DNA of 64,000 nt from Deltaproteobacteria bacterium (GCA_022711595.1 JAKLET010000010.1:1-64000), one strand, 5' to 3'. Shown: positions 17,770 to 26,556, counted from the stretch's first letter. The notes: generated by a model from the letters alone, not told the origin. Numbers and translations are program-made.

Positions 17770-20748
17770 TCAACCCTCCTTTCCGAGCATGCCCGAGAGC
17801 ATCTGCTCCACCTTCAGGGACTTTCTGCGGAGCCTCTCCCGGCAGGGGTGTATCCAGGGGTCATCGTCGTGGTCGAGGAACTCTCCCCCGCATATCCCGG
17901 CAAAGGAGGACATGAGGCCTGAAGCCTCACCGTTCCAGTCACGGGTGTGTCTCGCCTCCCACAGATCCGACACGCGTTCCGCCAGGCCCTCGAGGGCCCA
18001 GGTGTCCAGCCAGACGTGGTTTTCGTTCAGGCTCACCCTGCCTTCCCTGACCTCTATGGCACGCTCGTCCCCGAGCAGGCGGCGCAGGCGGGAGAGGGTG
18101 GTCTTGAAGGATATGCGGGCGGCGTCGCCATCGGCATCGGGCCAGAGCATGTCCTCCAGCTCCTCCTGGCGGACCTTCCTGCCCCCCGTGCTTATGAGGG
18201 CCTTGAGGAGCATGAGCGGTTTCTTCTGGACCTTGCCGGTGAATGAAAGGGGCCTTTCGTCGATGAGCACCTCGAAGCGCCCCAGGGTACGGATGCGCAC
18301 CGGGAAGGGCCAGTTCGTGAGCCTCTCCCGGGGGAAGTCCGGGGTGAGCCTGTGCCTCCTGATGAGCTCCCGGGCGTACTCCTCCTCTATCCCCGCGTCG
18401 AGGGCCTCGGCGCAGAGGCGGGCCATCTCGCGGGGCTGCCAGTAGGAGTAGAAGGTGAACGCGTATCTTTTTGTCCTCCCTATGGAGAAGGCCTCTTCGA
18501 GGGTCCTTCGTGCTTCCTGTGTCCTCCCCTCGTCGAAGTGTATGCTCGCCTGGGTGAGACGCGCAAGGTAAAGCAGGTGGATGTGCCCCATGGCCCCGAA
18601 GGACTCTTCGATCTTTTCCAGCTCTTCCGCGACCCTCTTTTTTTCGCCCGTACGGCAAAGGATGTAGGTCAGCTTGATCCGGGCATATGTCTCGTAGATA
18701 ATACTGCCGATCTTCATTCCCTCTTTTACGGCATTTTCGGCGTCTTGCCGGGCCAGGGCGAGATCACCCCTCTGCATGTGATAGATCGACCTCATAGAGC
18801 AGAAGCGTCCTCTCATCCCTCTCTTGCCCAGGATGTCCTGGTGTTCCATGATCCTGAAGAACTCGCCCGCCAGTTCCAGATTCTCCAGTTCGAAGGCGCC
18901 CACGATGCCGCTCAGACAGATAACACCCTGAAGAAAATGAGCACCCATATCATCTGCCAGGGTTATAGCATTTTTTACCATGCGGATCGTTTCCTCCCAT
19001 GATCCATGCATCCAGTCGTGGAGATATACGATGCGTACCATGTAGGCAAGGTGTGCCATCGGCGGCAGGTTAGGAGAGAAAGCGATCTTCCTCAGGTCCT
19101 CGGCTACCTGATGGAGTTCAATAAAATTGCCGAATATGGCATGGTACTCCATAACATTGCCCCGCGCCATCAACCTCGCGACGGGGTCACTGACCTTCTC
19201 GCTCGCCCTCACCGCCCGCTCGATCCAGTCGGCCATATTTTCGTGCCAGGGCATCCGGTATGTGAGGCTGCACACCATGGCCGAGGCGATCTGGGCGTCC
19301 ATCTCCGGAGAGGGCAGCGGCGCGGCGACATCCACGTTCCTGTCGACCCAGTCTATCCACCTGTCGAAGCGGGTGTAGTCGTCCCACTCGAGGAGGATGC
19401 TGTTCATGATGCCCGCAACGCAGAGCAGGCAGCCCGTGTGGTCCCCCCGGGACTCGAACAAGGCGAAGGCCCTCTCCAGGCAGTCCCTCGTCTGCGCGGG
19501 ATCCGTGACCAGGCGCCCCATCCCCAGCCAGTACAGGAGCCAGGGGGTGGAGTCCCTCAGCTCCCCGGGGAGCCTCTGCGCCCACTCCTCCAGGGTGGCT
19601 GTCCTGCCGAGGCCGATCAGGGTGCGGGCATGGTCCAGGATGCGGGGGACGGCCTCCGTGTGCGCCCCCGCGTCAAGGAGGAGCCTGATGCCCTCCTCGG
19701 TTTGCCCGAAGCCGATGAGCAGGCGTCCCGCCTTCACGGTGAGGGAGGCGAGCTCTCCGGGGGTGTAGCGCTTCGCCGCCAGCGCCAGCAGGAACTCCCT
19801 GAAGAGGGGATGGTAGCGGTACTCCGCGCCGTAGCGCTCGGTGAAGAAGCTGTTGCGGTCCAGGTGGGCCAGTATGGAGGCCCCCTCCTGTGTGCCGGTG
19901 AGGGACGAGGCGATCCCGGGGGAGATAGAGGAAAGCAGGGAGGTGACGAGGAGGAAGTCCTGCACCCGTTCATCGAACCTGCGGAAGACCTCTATGGCGA
20001 GATAGTCGAAGACGGGCCCCTGGCCTGCAGGATCAGGCGCGGAAGACGGGACGCCCCTCCTGTCGAGCATGAGGATGACACCGGCCGCCCATCCCCGGGT
20101 GCTGCCGTGGATCCGCCCGACGACCTCCTCGGGGACCGGGGAATGTGCGCGCATGCCGATCATCTCCCTCGACTCGTCCAGGGTGAAGCGGACGTCGTCC
20201 CAGCCGATGCCGCCGAGCATGCTCCGGGCCCTGAGCGAGACATAGGGCGCCGGGGGCTCTTCCCTGCTCACCATGAAGACGCGCACCCCCTCGGGGACGG
20301 TCATGAGCCCGTTCGCTATGACCTCGTGGAACACGGAGGTCCCGGGGACGTCCTGGCAGTTGTCGAAGACGATGGCAGAGGGCCGGGGCATCCTGCCGAA
20401 GAGGGACGAGAAGTAGTGGCGGGTGAAGGCGCTGATGCCGGGGCGCAGCTCGGGGCTCAGAAGGGGAAGGGGCCTCGTCCTCCCCTTCCTCAGGCTCCGC
20501 GCCGCCTCCCTCATGTAGTAGAAGAAGGTCGCGGGATCGCTGTCGTCCTCGTCTATCCGGTACCAGAGGACGGGGATGCCCCGGGACTGCACGTAGCTGG
20601 CAACGAGGGTGGTCTTGCCCGAACCGGCAGGGGAGGAGACCCAGGTGACCGGGCAGTCGCCCGTCCTGTCGATGAGGTCGAAGAGACGCCGGCGGTCAAC
20701 GGCCAGCCGGAGCCTCGGCGGGGTGGTCTTTATCTTGTGGTCGCGCAT
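17770..20748 (-). CDS. SARP/LAL-type STAND ATPase transcriptional regulator, paralogue 2 (complete)
   Basis: 992 residues. The N-terminal STAND ATPase has Walker A SPAGSGKTT at 39-47 and Walker B-like AIVFDN at 125-130, followed by MalT/LAL-type arrangement to about residue 340. Helical repeats (about 350-790) form a presumed ligand or protein sensor. An OmpR/PhoB-like winged helix (about 818-917, RIRTLGRFEV...WPDADGDAARISFKTTLSRLRRLLG) and a shortened BTAD tail follow. In actinobacterial SARPs the DNA-binding domain is N-terminal; here it is C-terminal, the layout of LAL proteins with the LuxR domain replaced. The same promoter and operator precede it as in paralogue 1. Targets are unknown. 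Confidence 0.92.
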   Translation of the reverse strand: MRDHKIKTTPPRLRLAVDRRRLFDLIDRTGDCPVTWVSSPAGSGKTTLVASYVQSRGIPVLWYRIDEDDSDPATFFYYMREAARSLRKGRTRPLPLLSPELRPGISAFTRHYFSSLFGRMPRPSAIVFDNCQDVPGTSVFHEVIANGLMTVPEGVRVFMVSREEPPAPYVSLRARSMLGGIGWDDVRFTLDESREMIGMRAHSPVPEEVVGRIHGSTRGWAAGVILMLDRRGVPSSAPDPAGQGPVFDYLAIEVFRRFDERVQDFLLVTSLLSSISPGIASSLTGTQEGASILAHLDRNSFFTERYGAEYRYHPLFREFLLALAAKRYTPGELASLTVKAGRLLIGFGQTEEGIRLLLDAGAHTEAVPRILDHARTLIGLGRTATLEEWAQRLPGELRDSTPWLLYWLGMGRLVTDPAQTRDCLERAFALFESRGDHTGCLLCVAGIMNSILLEWDDYTRFDRWIDWVDRNVDVAAPLPSPEMDAQIASAMVCSLTYRMPWHENMADWIERAVRASEKVSDPVARLMARGNVMEYHAIFGNFIELHQVAEDLRKIAFSPNLPPMAHLAYMVRIVYLHDWMHGSWEETIRMVKNAITLADDMGAHFLQGVICLSGIVGAFELENLELAGEFFRIMEHQDILGKRGMRGRFCSMRSIYHMQRGDLALARQDAENAVKEGMKIGSIIYETYARIKLTYILCRTGEKKRVAEELEKIEESFGAMGHIHLLYLARLTQASIHFDEGRTQEARRTLEEAFSIGRTKRYAFTFYSYWQPREMARLCAEALDAGIEEEYARELIRRHRLTPDFPRERLTNWPFPVRIRTLGRFEVLIDERPLSFTGKVQKKPLMLLKALISTGGRKVRQEELEDMLWPDADGDAARISFKTTLSRLRRLLGDERAIEVREGRVSLNENHVWLDTWALEGLAERVSDLWEARHTRDWNGEASGLMSSFAGICGGEFLDHDDDPWIHPCRERLRRKSLKVEQMLSGMLGKEG

Positions 20749-20774
20749 GTTCCGGTTTTTTTAAAGACAAGTCA

Positions 20775-20804
20775 ATTGTATGGGATGGGCGCGGCGGTTG
20801 TCAA
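20775..20804 (-). promoter_or_regulatory. sigma70-type promoter of regulator paralogue 2
   Basis: On the minus strand TTGACA (20804-20799) and TACAAT (20780-20775) are separated by 18 bp; identical to the promoter of paralogue 1. Confidence 0.65.
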
Positions 20805-20832
20805 TCGGTAAGTTGGCAAAAAAAGATGAATC

Positions 20833-20851
20833 TGTAACCTATATGTAACCT
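20833..20851. promoter_or_regulatory. SARP-like operator, second copy
   Basis: TGTAACCT at 20833-20840 and 20844-20851, 11-bp spacing, as at 2521-2539. Sequence identity between the two paralogous loci ends at the last base of this site. Confidence 0.5.
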
Positions 20852-21186
20852 ACGGCAGTTTATTCTGATATCAGGATATGGGTATTCAAGACGAGAAAAA
20901 GGAAGAAAACAAATACAAAGAATCTTTTTAAAGCAGTGGACATATGAACAGGTGCGAAGAAAAAGTCAAGAATGCCAGAGAGAATGGAGGTATTCAAGGC
21001 GGTTGCGAGAAGCGGGCCACGGCGGATGATACAAGACGCGATATCGGCACGGAGCAATCCTTTATAAAATATTGCACCTGCTTGATCCGCGCACACCATG
21101 GCATCGCACAACATGAAAGGATCACGGCAACAACGCGCGCGCAGATGATCGTCCGTGCTTCGTAATACCGCATAAAAGGGGGTTTT
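20852..21186. other. intergenic region, no convincing gene
   Basis: 335 bp upstream of regulator paralogue 2. Short frames exist on both strands, but none has a ribosome-binding site or recognisable product. Unlike the corresponding place beside paralogue 1, no small membrane protein gene follows the operator. Confidence 0.45.
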
Positions 21187-21501
21187 GTGGGGGAAACCAA
21201 GCCAAAAAAATGTTTGTTCTGCGGCCGGTTTTTCGTTCCAGATCCAAGGGTGGGAGACAGGCAGAAGGCCTGTTCTCGGAAAGAGTGTCAGAAAGAGCGA
21301 AAGAGACTTGCCCAGTTCAAGTGGTGCAGGAAGAACCCGAAGTACTTCGCGGACCGTTACGAGTACGTGCGCGATTGGAGGGAGAAAAGGACGAGTATGA
21401 AGGTCCGGGAAGAAAGCGGAAATAAGACCGGGAAGAAAGGGCGGGAAAAAAGGTTGAACGGCAAAAAAGGAAACGGAAGCCAAGGGTGGTACAAGAGGTA
21501 A
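21187..21501 (+). CDS. small Cys-rich zinc-finger-like basic protein
   Basis: 104 residues from a GTG preceded by AAAAGGGGG. It contains C9-x2-C12 ... C29-x4-C34-Q, with the text CGRFFVPDP between, i.e. a single treble-clef-like zinc site, followed by a strongly basic tail (many Lys/Arg/Gly). Small proteins with this C-x2-C-G-(R/K)-F-F signature are common in deltaproteobacteria and often sit near mobile DNA; nucleic-acid binding is a fair guess. It ends 3 bp before REP-like element A. Function not established. Confidence 0.65.
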   Translation: MGETKPKKCLFCGRFFVPDPRVGDRQKACSRKECQKERKRLAQFKWCRKNPKYFADRYEYVRDWREKRTSMKVREESGNKTGKKGREKRLNGKKGNGSQGWYKR

Positions 21502-21504
21502 GAA

Positions 21505-21608
21505 TGGGGTCAGGTCTTGTATTTGATCATTTACTAAGAATGATCGATTTTCGATACAACAGATCGTTGTGGAATATAAAAAATGATCAAATACAAGACC
21601 TGACCCCA
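21505..21608. repeat. REP-like inverted-repeat element A
   Basis: 104 bp. TGGGGTCAGGTCTTGTATTT at the left end is mirrored by its complement at the right end (26-bp arms extending through GATCATT). The loop holds ATCGATTTTCGAT and a short AACAGATCGTT palindrome. The GGTCAGGTCTTG end is typical of REP sequences associated with RAYT (IS200-like) transposases; no such transposase gene is in the window. Confidence 0.85.
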
Positions 21609-21644
21609 GCTGTTTCACAAATACATTCATAAGGAGGTTTTACG

Positions 21645-22502
21645 ATGAAACACATTTTTGCAGTGTTCCTGGTTTTAACGTTGTGTTGTTTTATAGGAGG
21701 TTGTGCGACAAGCCCCGTAGCCGAACAAGAACCGCCTCCGCCAAAAGCGGTTTACAATTTCCAGTTCACACCACCTGAAAAAGCAGTGAAGAAGCTTGGT
21801 GTGACTATTGGAATAGTATCGCCCAAGTGGGACGACAAGATCTCAGCTCGCGGGGAGCAGGGGAAAACCCAGTTGCTTGATGTTGGCATCAATCCCAATC
21901 CAACAGAGCTTCTGAGATACCCAAGCCTGGTGGCGCACCTTGGGCCAACGCCAAGAGAATTGTATGAGATCGCCCAAGATTTTACGAAGGCCACGAGTCA
22001 TGATTTCGAAGGGATCATCCTGGCAAGAGGATTTGACACGATGGGGCCTTTTAGGAATGTTGAGGACATGACATACCCACAGAAAACAGCGTGTAGCTTG
22101 ATCATAGTTCCTGAGTTTTCACAGATAATAAGGTCGCGGCCAACTACGGTGATGACCGATGTTATCGAAGGCACAGCTGTTATTCGAACCGAAATTGTTC
22201 TGAATATTTATGAACCGCTGTCCAAAGAGAAGCTTTGGAGCAAAAGGTTCACCAATGAATCTCAACCATTTGCCTATAAGGTCAAATACAGTAAGAGCTA
22301 CGTTTATGATAAAAATCGCAATAACAGAATCGGAGTTCAAAGACAAGGGATAACATGGGACAATCGGACCAACGGTTTTGCGCAAGGTTTTACAGGGCTT
22401 TTCCAGGATCTGATGAAAAAATCATGGGCATATCTAAGCCCTGAAGAGATCATGGTCCTGAAAAAACATTCTGATGATATCAGGGAAAAAAAGAGATTCT
22501 GA
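21645..22502 (+). CDS. lipoprotein, possibly HpaA-like
   Basis: 285 residues with a lipoprotein signal (lipobox IGGC, Cys about 20). The mature protein is alpha/beta with a charged C-terminal helix. Segments such as GFDTMGPFRNVEDMTYP, the EPLSKEKLW beta strand and the C-terminal VLKKHSDDIREKK helix recall the HpaA (neuraminyllactose-binding haemagglutinin) lipoprotein family, but I hold this loosely. TAAGGAGG precedes the ATG. It lies between REP elements A and B with a methyltransferase gene. Confidence 0.7.
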   Translation: MKHIFAVFLVLTLCCFIGGCATSPVAEQEPPPPKAVYNFQFTPPEKAVKKLGVTIGIVSPKWDDKISARGEQGKTQLLDVGINPNPTELLRYPSLVAHLGPTPRELYEIAQDFTKATSHDFEGIILARGFDTMGPFRNVEDMTYPQKTACSLIIVPEFSQIIRSRPTTVMTDVIEGTAVIRTEIVLNIYEPLSKEKLWSKRFTNESQPFAYKVKYSKSYVYDKNRNNRIGVQRQGITWDNRTNGFAQGFTGLFQDLMKKSWAYLSPEEIMVLKKHSDDIREKKRF

Positions 22503-22512
22503 CGAGCGTATG

Positions 22513-22568
22513 AATGACCGGGGGGTTAAGACGTGCGCTGCTTGGAAAGGCTTGACTCCCCGGTCATT
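22513..22568. terminator. hairpin between lipoprotein and methyltransferase genes
   Basis: AATGACCGGGG...TTAAG pairs with CTTGA.CCCCGGTCATT across a loop of about 20 bp. There is no downstream T-run, so it may be a processing or attenuation hairpin rather than a simple terminator. Confidence 0.45.
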
Positions 22569-22596
22569 ACGTAGAGTCAAGAGAGGGGTGGAAACT

Positions 22597-23496
22597 GTGT
22601 CGATTGGTTTAAGGAAAAAAGCAAGGCGGGACAGTAGTGATGGGGAGAGGCTCACGAAGAGGTTCCTCGCGGGCCCGCCGCCCTTGTTCGATGAGAAGAA
22701 CGGATGGATCACCGCGGACGCTTTTCCTTCCGCGGTGGAGCGGGAAAAGATGATCGGGTTTTTTCGAAGGGAAAGCTACATGCTGCGGGAGTTCATGGAT
22801 AACCCCGGGACGTACCGGATGCCCGAGTGCATATACAGGGACGAGGCGCCGGGGTGGCTTGACGACCATCTTTCTTGTTTCCCAGGCGGCCGTGCCCTTC
22901 AGAACAGGATCCGCGCCGTCATCGACGGTGCGGAAAGAGTGGTTATCGAGAAGATGGGAGGTGACCACGGCCGGGCGCGCATCATCAACCTGGTTTCAGG
23001 CACCGGGCGGGACACCGTGGAGATGGTGAAGAGGAATTCCCGATGGAACGGTAATGTTCATATTGAGTGCGTTGACCTTGACAGGGAAGCGCTCGATGCG
23101 GGCAGGGAGTTCGCCCGGGCCGCAGGGGCGGCGGCAAGCATCGACTTTGTTGAGGAGAATATCCTGTCACTGCCCCACCGGGAGGAATTCGACGCGGGTC
23201 TCCTTATCGGCGTCCTGTGCGGCATCCCAATTCCCCGGTGTGTAGCTATCCTGAAAAAGATCAGGCCCTACTTTAAAAAAGGCGGGGTCCTCATCGCCAG
23301 TAACGTGACCACAACCATGATAAAGGAAGACCCCTTCACGTCCTTCATCCTGGACGAATTCGTGGGATGGAGGCTTGTGTACAAAACCCCGGATCAGCTG
23401 CGGAATATCTTCGAACGTGCAGGATACGAGTGGGGGGGTTGTTTTTACGATGAGCCTCACAGGTTCCATTGCATGGGGATGGGGATTGCGCGGTGA
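22597..23496 (+). CDS. SAM-dependent methyltransferase (class I)
   Basis: 299 residues from a GTG at 22597 with AGAGGGGTGG upstream; a longer frame from 22474 runs through the hairpin and is rejected. The Rossmann-type methyltransferase core is visible: motif I INLVSGTGRDTVEM (about residue 130), an acidic strand end IECVDLDREAL (motif II), FVEENIL and DAGLLIGVLCGIP (motifs III-IV), and KKGGVLIASN (post-IV). Substrate unknown. It is GC-richer than the lipoprotein gene before it, though both lie between the same inverted REP-like elements. Confidence 0.8.
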   Translation: MSIGLRKKARRDSSDGERLTKRFLAGPPPLFDEKNGWITADAFPSAVEREKMIGFFRRESYMLREFMDNPGTYRMPECIYRDEAPGWLDDHLSCFPGGRALQNRIRAVIDGAERVVIEKMGGDHGRARIINLVSGTGRDTVEMVKRNSRWNGNVHIECVDLDREALDAGREFARAAGAAASIDFVEENILSLPHREEFDAGLLIGVLCGIPIPRCVAILKKIRPYFKKGGVLIASNVTTTMIKEDPFTSFILDEFVGWRLVYKTPDQLRNIFERAGYEWGGCFYDEPHRFHCMGMGIAR

Positions 23497-23524
23497 TGTA
23501 TTGAATAACGGGATGAATGCAAAT

Positions 23525-23630
23525 CTGAGGTCAGGTCTTGTATTTGATCATTTTTTATATTCCACAACGATCTGTTGTATCGAAAATCGATCATTCTTAG
23601 TAAATGATCAAATACAAGACCTGACCTCAG
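23525..23630. repeat. REP-like inverted-repeat element B
   Basis: 106 bp with ends CTGAGGTCAGG / CCTGACCTCAG. Its loop is the exact reverse complement of the loop of element A, so A and B form a pair of inverted copies bracketing about 1.9 kb. At the position of the GGGG in A and C it reads GAGG, with the complementary change in the other arm, so pairing is kept. Confidence 0.85.
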
Positions 23631-23702
23631 TTACACAGGCTCGATCAGAACATATCTACCGGGGTCTTCAGCAAGAAGTTCCTGACGGGCAGAAAACAGT
23701 AG

Positions 23703-25046
23703 ATGGAAATGCCATGCCGCAAGATCCGCGGCCAACGGCGATCGCCAACCACCCCGGTTGCCCCGCGCGGGCCAATTCCCTTCCTGAGAATTCCGCGCGG
23801 GCGCGCCGGGCTTATATGCCTGGGTATCGCCCTTGTTATGATAACGGCCCTTCAGGGTATCGCCGCGGCCGGGTGGAAGTCCGGGGGAAAGATCGAAACG
23901 TTCAGTGCCTTTTACACGCAGAAAAAGGCCGGCACGGACAACCAGTACAACGAGGTCCGCTTCAGGCCGAACATAACGGTTTTCGGGAATGACCTTCTTT
24001 TTTACGGGGAAGGCGATCTCCGCATCGATGCGCTTAACTACGACAGGGGCTATGTCGATGACGTCGTCGACAGGGATTGGAACCGCAAGATATTCGGCAT
24101 CAGGGAGGCCTATGGCGAGTACAGCAGGAAGTGGCTGCGCCTGCGGGCGGGAAAGCAGGTATTCGACTGGTCGGTGACGGACACCATATCTCCCTCGGAT
24201 AATATAGCGCCCAGGGACTATCTCGACGTAGTGGAGTGGGAGCGTATGGGAGTCCTCTCCATAAGCGCCAGGCTTGGCTACGACAGCTACATGGAGTTCG
24301 TTTATATACCGTGGTTCACGCCCTCGAAGCGCCCGGCGGAGGGAGGGCGGTGGGAGCGGGACCTGCCGCCGGGCATGGCCTACGGTGAACAGGACCTTCC
24401 CGGCCGGTCACACGGGCAATTCGTCTTCCGGGCCGGCACGGTGACGGCAGGTTTCGATATTGGCGTCAGTTTCTACAGTGGATACAGCTACAGTCCGTTC
24501 TACAGGACCGAGCCTCTGTCCGCCGCCCTCTTGCAGTTCACCCCCTGCTACAAAGAGGAGACGGTATATGCGTTCTCTCTTGCGAAAGAGGTTTACGGGT
24601 ACAACATCCGGGCAGAGGCCGGCTATTTCGATCAAACAGGGGAGGACAGGTTCATACAGTATGTCGCGGGCGTCGACAGGGAATGGGCAGGCATCCTGCG
24701 GGAGGGCGACGCCTTCTACGTGCTCCTCCAGTATTCCAATGAGATAAAGACATACAGCTCCCGCTCGTTGAGTTCGGATATGATCGATTTCCGCCGGGTC
24801 TTCAACAACGCCGTGACCGGCAGGATAACATACGCCTTCGACTCGCAAAGGCGCTGGACGCTCAAGGTAAAGGGGAGCTACAACTTCTCCGGCGGCGACA
24901 GCCTCCTGGAGCCGGCCCTGGTGTGGCGCAAGGACAGGTTCGAGATAGAGGGCGGCGTGGACGTCCTCTCCGGTCCCGCAAACAGTTTCTGGGGCGGCTA
25001 CGGCGACAACGACAGGATATTCCTGAAGATGAACATCAAATATTAA
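23703..25046 (+). CDS. outer-membrane beta-barrel protein (DUF1302/porin-like)
   Basis: 447 residues. A long basic N-region precedes the hydrophobic core LICLGIALVMITALQGIAAA, so the true start may be a little downstream of 23703 (a second ATG lies at 23709). The mature part has alternating strands (WLRLRAGKQVFDWSVTDTISPSDNIAPRDYLD), a pattern shared with DUF1302 proteins such as that at 15827, and ends LKMNIKY with an aromatic terminal residue. Likely an outer-membrane channel. It begins 72 bp after REP element B. Confidence 0.75.
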   Translation: MEMPCRKIRGQRRSPTTPVAPRGPIPFLRIPRGRAGLICLGIALVMITALQGIAAAGWKSGGKIETFSAFYTQKKAGTDNQYNEVRFRPNITVFGNDLLFYGEGDLRIDALNYDRGYVDDVVDRDWNRKIFGIREAYGEYSRKWLRLRAGKQVFDWSVTDTISPSDNIAPRDYLDVVEWERMGVLSISARLGYDSYMEFVYIPWFTPSKRPAEGGRWERDLPPGMAYGEQDLPGRSHGQFVFRAGTVTAGFDIGVSFYSGYSYSPFYRTEPLSAALLQFTPCYKEETVYAFSLAKEVYGYNIRAEAGYFDQTGEDRFIQYVAGVDREWAGILREGDAFYVLLQYSNEIKTYSSRSLSSDMIDFRRVFNNAVTGRITYAFDSQRRWTLKVKGSYNFSGGDSLLEPALVWRKDRFEIEGGVDVLSGPANSFWGGYGDNDRIFLKMNIKY

Positions 25047-25389
25047 AGGGGAAAGAATGAGATCAGGCAATAATACTGACTGTTGGGGGGGGGAACACGC
25101 AGACCGGTGAGAACCGCATATGATAAATGGACGGCACGAAGGCAACGGGCCCCTGTGACCTTAACACCCTCCCCGATCTCAACTGGTCCATAGCGGGCAC
25201 AGGTGTGTTCAATAATACGGCAAAGCGGGATGCCGAGATTCAAGAGGTGAACACAGCGGAAACTAAATAAGGCCGTTTACCCGTTCAAAAAAATTGTATG
25301 TCACAAAACGCAGGTTTTCTGGCAAAATAGAATGAGGGAGATAATTGCGCCGCGGTTATCGTTAAATGCATCGAAGGGAGGGATCGAAT
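25047..25389 (+). other. intergenic region with possible short ORF or gene remnant (25127-25270)
   Basis: 343 bp. One frame from ATG 25127 to the stop at 25270 encodes 47 residues with coding-like text (DLNTLPDLNWSIAG, then TAKRDAEIQEVNT), but it has no ribosome-binding site. It may be the tail of a decayed gene. Nothing else is supported here. Confidence 0.3.
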
Positions 25390-26556
25390 ATGGCCGTGGT
25401 AGAAAAGATCGAATTGCGTAAATTTGTTGCCCCCGAGTTTATATTTGGGGGGCAGGCCAGGCTCCTGGCCGGCCGCTACGCAAAGAACCTGGGCGCACGG
25501 AAGGCCCTGGTCGTAACCGATCCGGGTGTCATCGATGCGGGCTGGACCGCGCAGGTCCTTTCTTCCCTGGAGGAGGAGGGGCTCCCCTATTCGGTCTTTT
25601 CATCCGTCAGTTCAAACCCGCGCGCCGAAGAGGTCATGCTCGGCGCGAAATTCTACCGTTCTGAAGATTGCAATATCATCGTTGCCACAGGTGGCGGCAG
25701 TCCGATGGATTGCGCCAAGGGGATCGGCATCGTGGACTCAAATGACATGCATATCCTGGAATTTGAGGGTGTTGACCGGGTCCCGGTCCCCGGTCCCCCG
25801 TTGATCTGTATCCCGACAACAGCAGGCAGTTCCGCGGATGTCTCCCAGTTCGCCATCATCAACGATGCAGACAGGCAGGTCAAAATTGCCATTGTCAGCA
25901 AGACGGTGGTTCCCGATGCCGCGCTGATAGACCCTGTCACAACGACCACGATGGACGCCCATCTCACGGCGTGTACGGGCATGGATGCCCTGACGCACGC
26001 CATAGAGGCCTATGTTTCCGATGCGAGCTCACCGATCACAGACCTTCACGCCCTTGAGGCCATCCGCCTGGTGTCGTCGAGCTTGCTGGACCTCCTGTCG
26101 GATACGGGCAATATTCTGCTCCGCAGCAAAATGATGCTGGGCAGCCTCCACGCGGGCCTGGCCTTCTCAAATGCAAGCCTGGGGGCGGTCCATGCCATGG
26201 CGCACAGTTTGGGCGGCCTCCTTGACCTTCCCCATGGCCATTGCAACGCCATCCTTCTTCCCCGTGTCATGGATTTCAATTATGACACCGTTCCGGAGCG
26301 CTATCGTTCTATAGGTGAAGCCATGGGACTTCATCTTGAGGGTATGGTTCCCGATCAGCAAAGGAAGGCCGTCCTGGGTAAGATTGAACATCTTCAGCGC
26401 TCGGCAGGCGTATGCCAGCCCCTCGGACAGATGGGTACCCCCCGGCGCGATATCCCGAGGCTGGCCGAAAACGCCATGCAGGATGCGTGCATGGTCACCA
26501 ATCCGCGCAAGCCGAACAGGAAGGACATCGAGGAGATCTATGAAAAGGCGTTCTGA
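25390..26556 (+). CDS. iron-containing alcohol dehydrogenase
   Basis: 388 residues from ATG 25390 with AAGGGAGGG upstream. The Fe-ADH (group III) family is shown by GGGSPMDCAKG (NAD(P) binding), PTTAGSSADVS, and the metal-ligand region with DALTHAIEAYVS, HAMAHSLGG and LPHGHCNAILLP. It oxidises an alcohol or reduces an aldehyde or ketone with NAD(P); the substrate is not predictable. Its last 17 bp overlap the start of the following PAS-kinase-receiver gene, so the two are translationally coupled. Confidence 0.9.
   Translation: MAVVEKIELRKFVAPEFIFGGQARLLAGRYAKNLGARKALVVTDPGVIDAGWTAQVLSSLEEEGLPYSVFSSVSSNPRAEEVMLGAKFYRSEDCNIIVATGGGSPMDCAKGIGIVDSNDMHILEFEGVDRVPVPGPPLICIPTTAGSSADVSQFAIINDADRQVKIAIVSKTVVPDAALIDPVTTTTMDAHLTACTGMDALTHAIEAYVSDASSPITDLHALEAIRLVSSSLLDLLSDTGNILLRSKMMLGSLHAGLAFSNASLGAVHAMAHSLGGLLDLPHGHCNAILLPRVMDFNYDTVPERYRSIGEAMGLHLEGMVPDQQRKAVLGKIEHLQRSAGVCQPLGQMGTPRRDIPRLAENAMQDACMVTNPRKPNRKDIEEIYEKAF

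Larger units (their letters stand above)
19270..20851. repeat. 1.58-kb near-identical direct repeat, copy 2
   Basis: This is the counterpart of 958-2539 at an offset of 18312 bp, same orientation. The smaller second block is 18319-18444 against 1-126 (offset 18318). The 6-bp change of offset reflects two extra codons in the diverged middle of copy 1. Confidence 0.9.

Noticed and set aside
19006-20811. Long plus-strand open frame of 601 codons
   Set aside because: The same antisense artefact over regulator paralogue 2; it repeats there only because the DNA is duplicated.
20860-21630. Minus-strand frame of 256 codons
   Set aside because: It runs through the REP-like element and opposite the zinc-finger gene, with no ribosome site or recognisable protein.
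23703-23800. Arginine-rich N-terminal stretch of the barrel protein as a Tat signal
   Set aside because: No twin-arginine consensus (S-R-R-x-F-L-K) precedes the hydrophobic core; a misplaced start is more likely.
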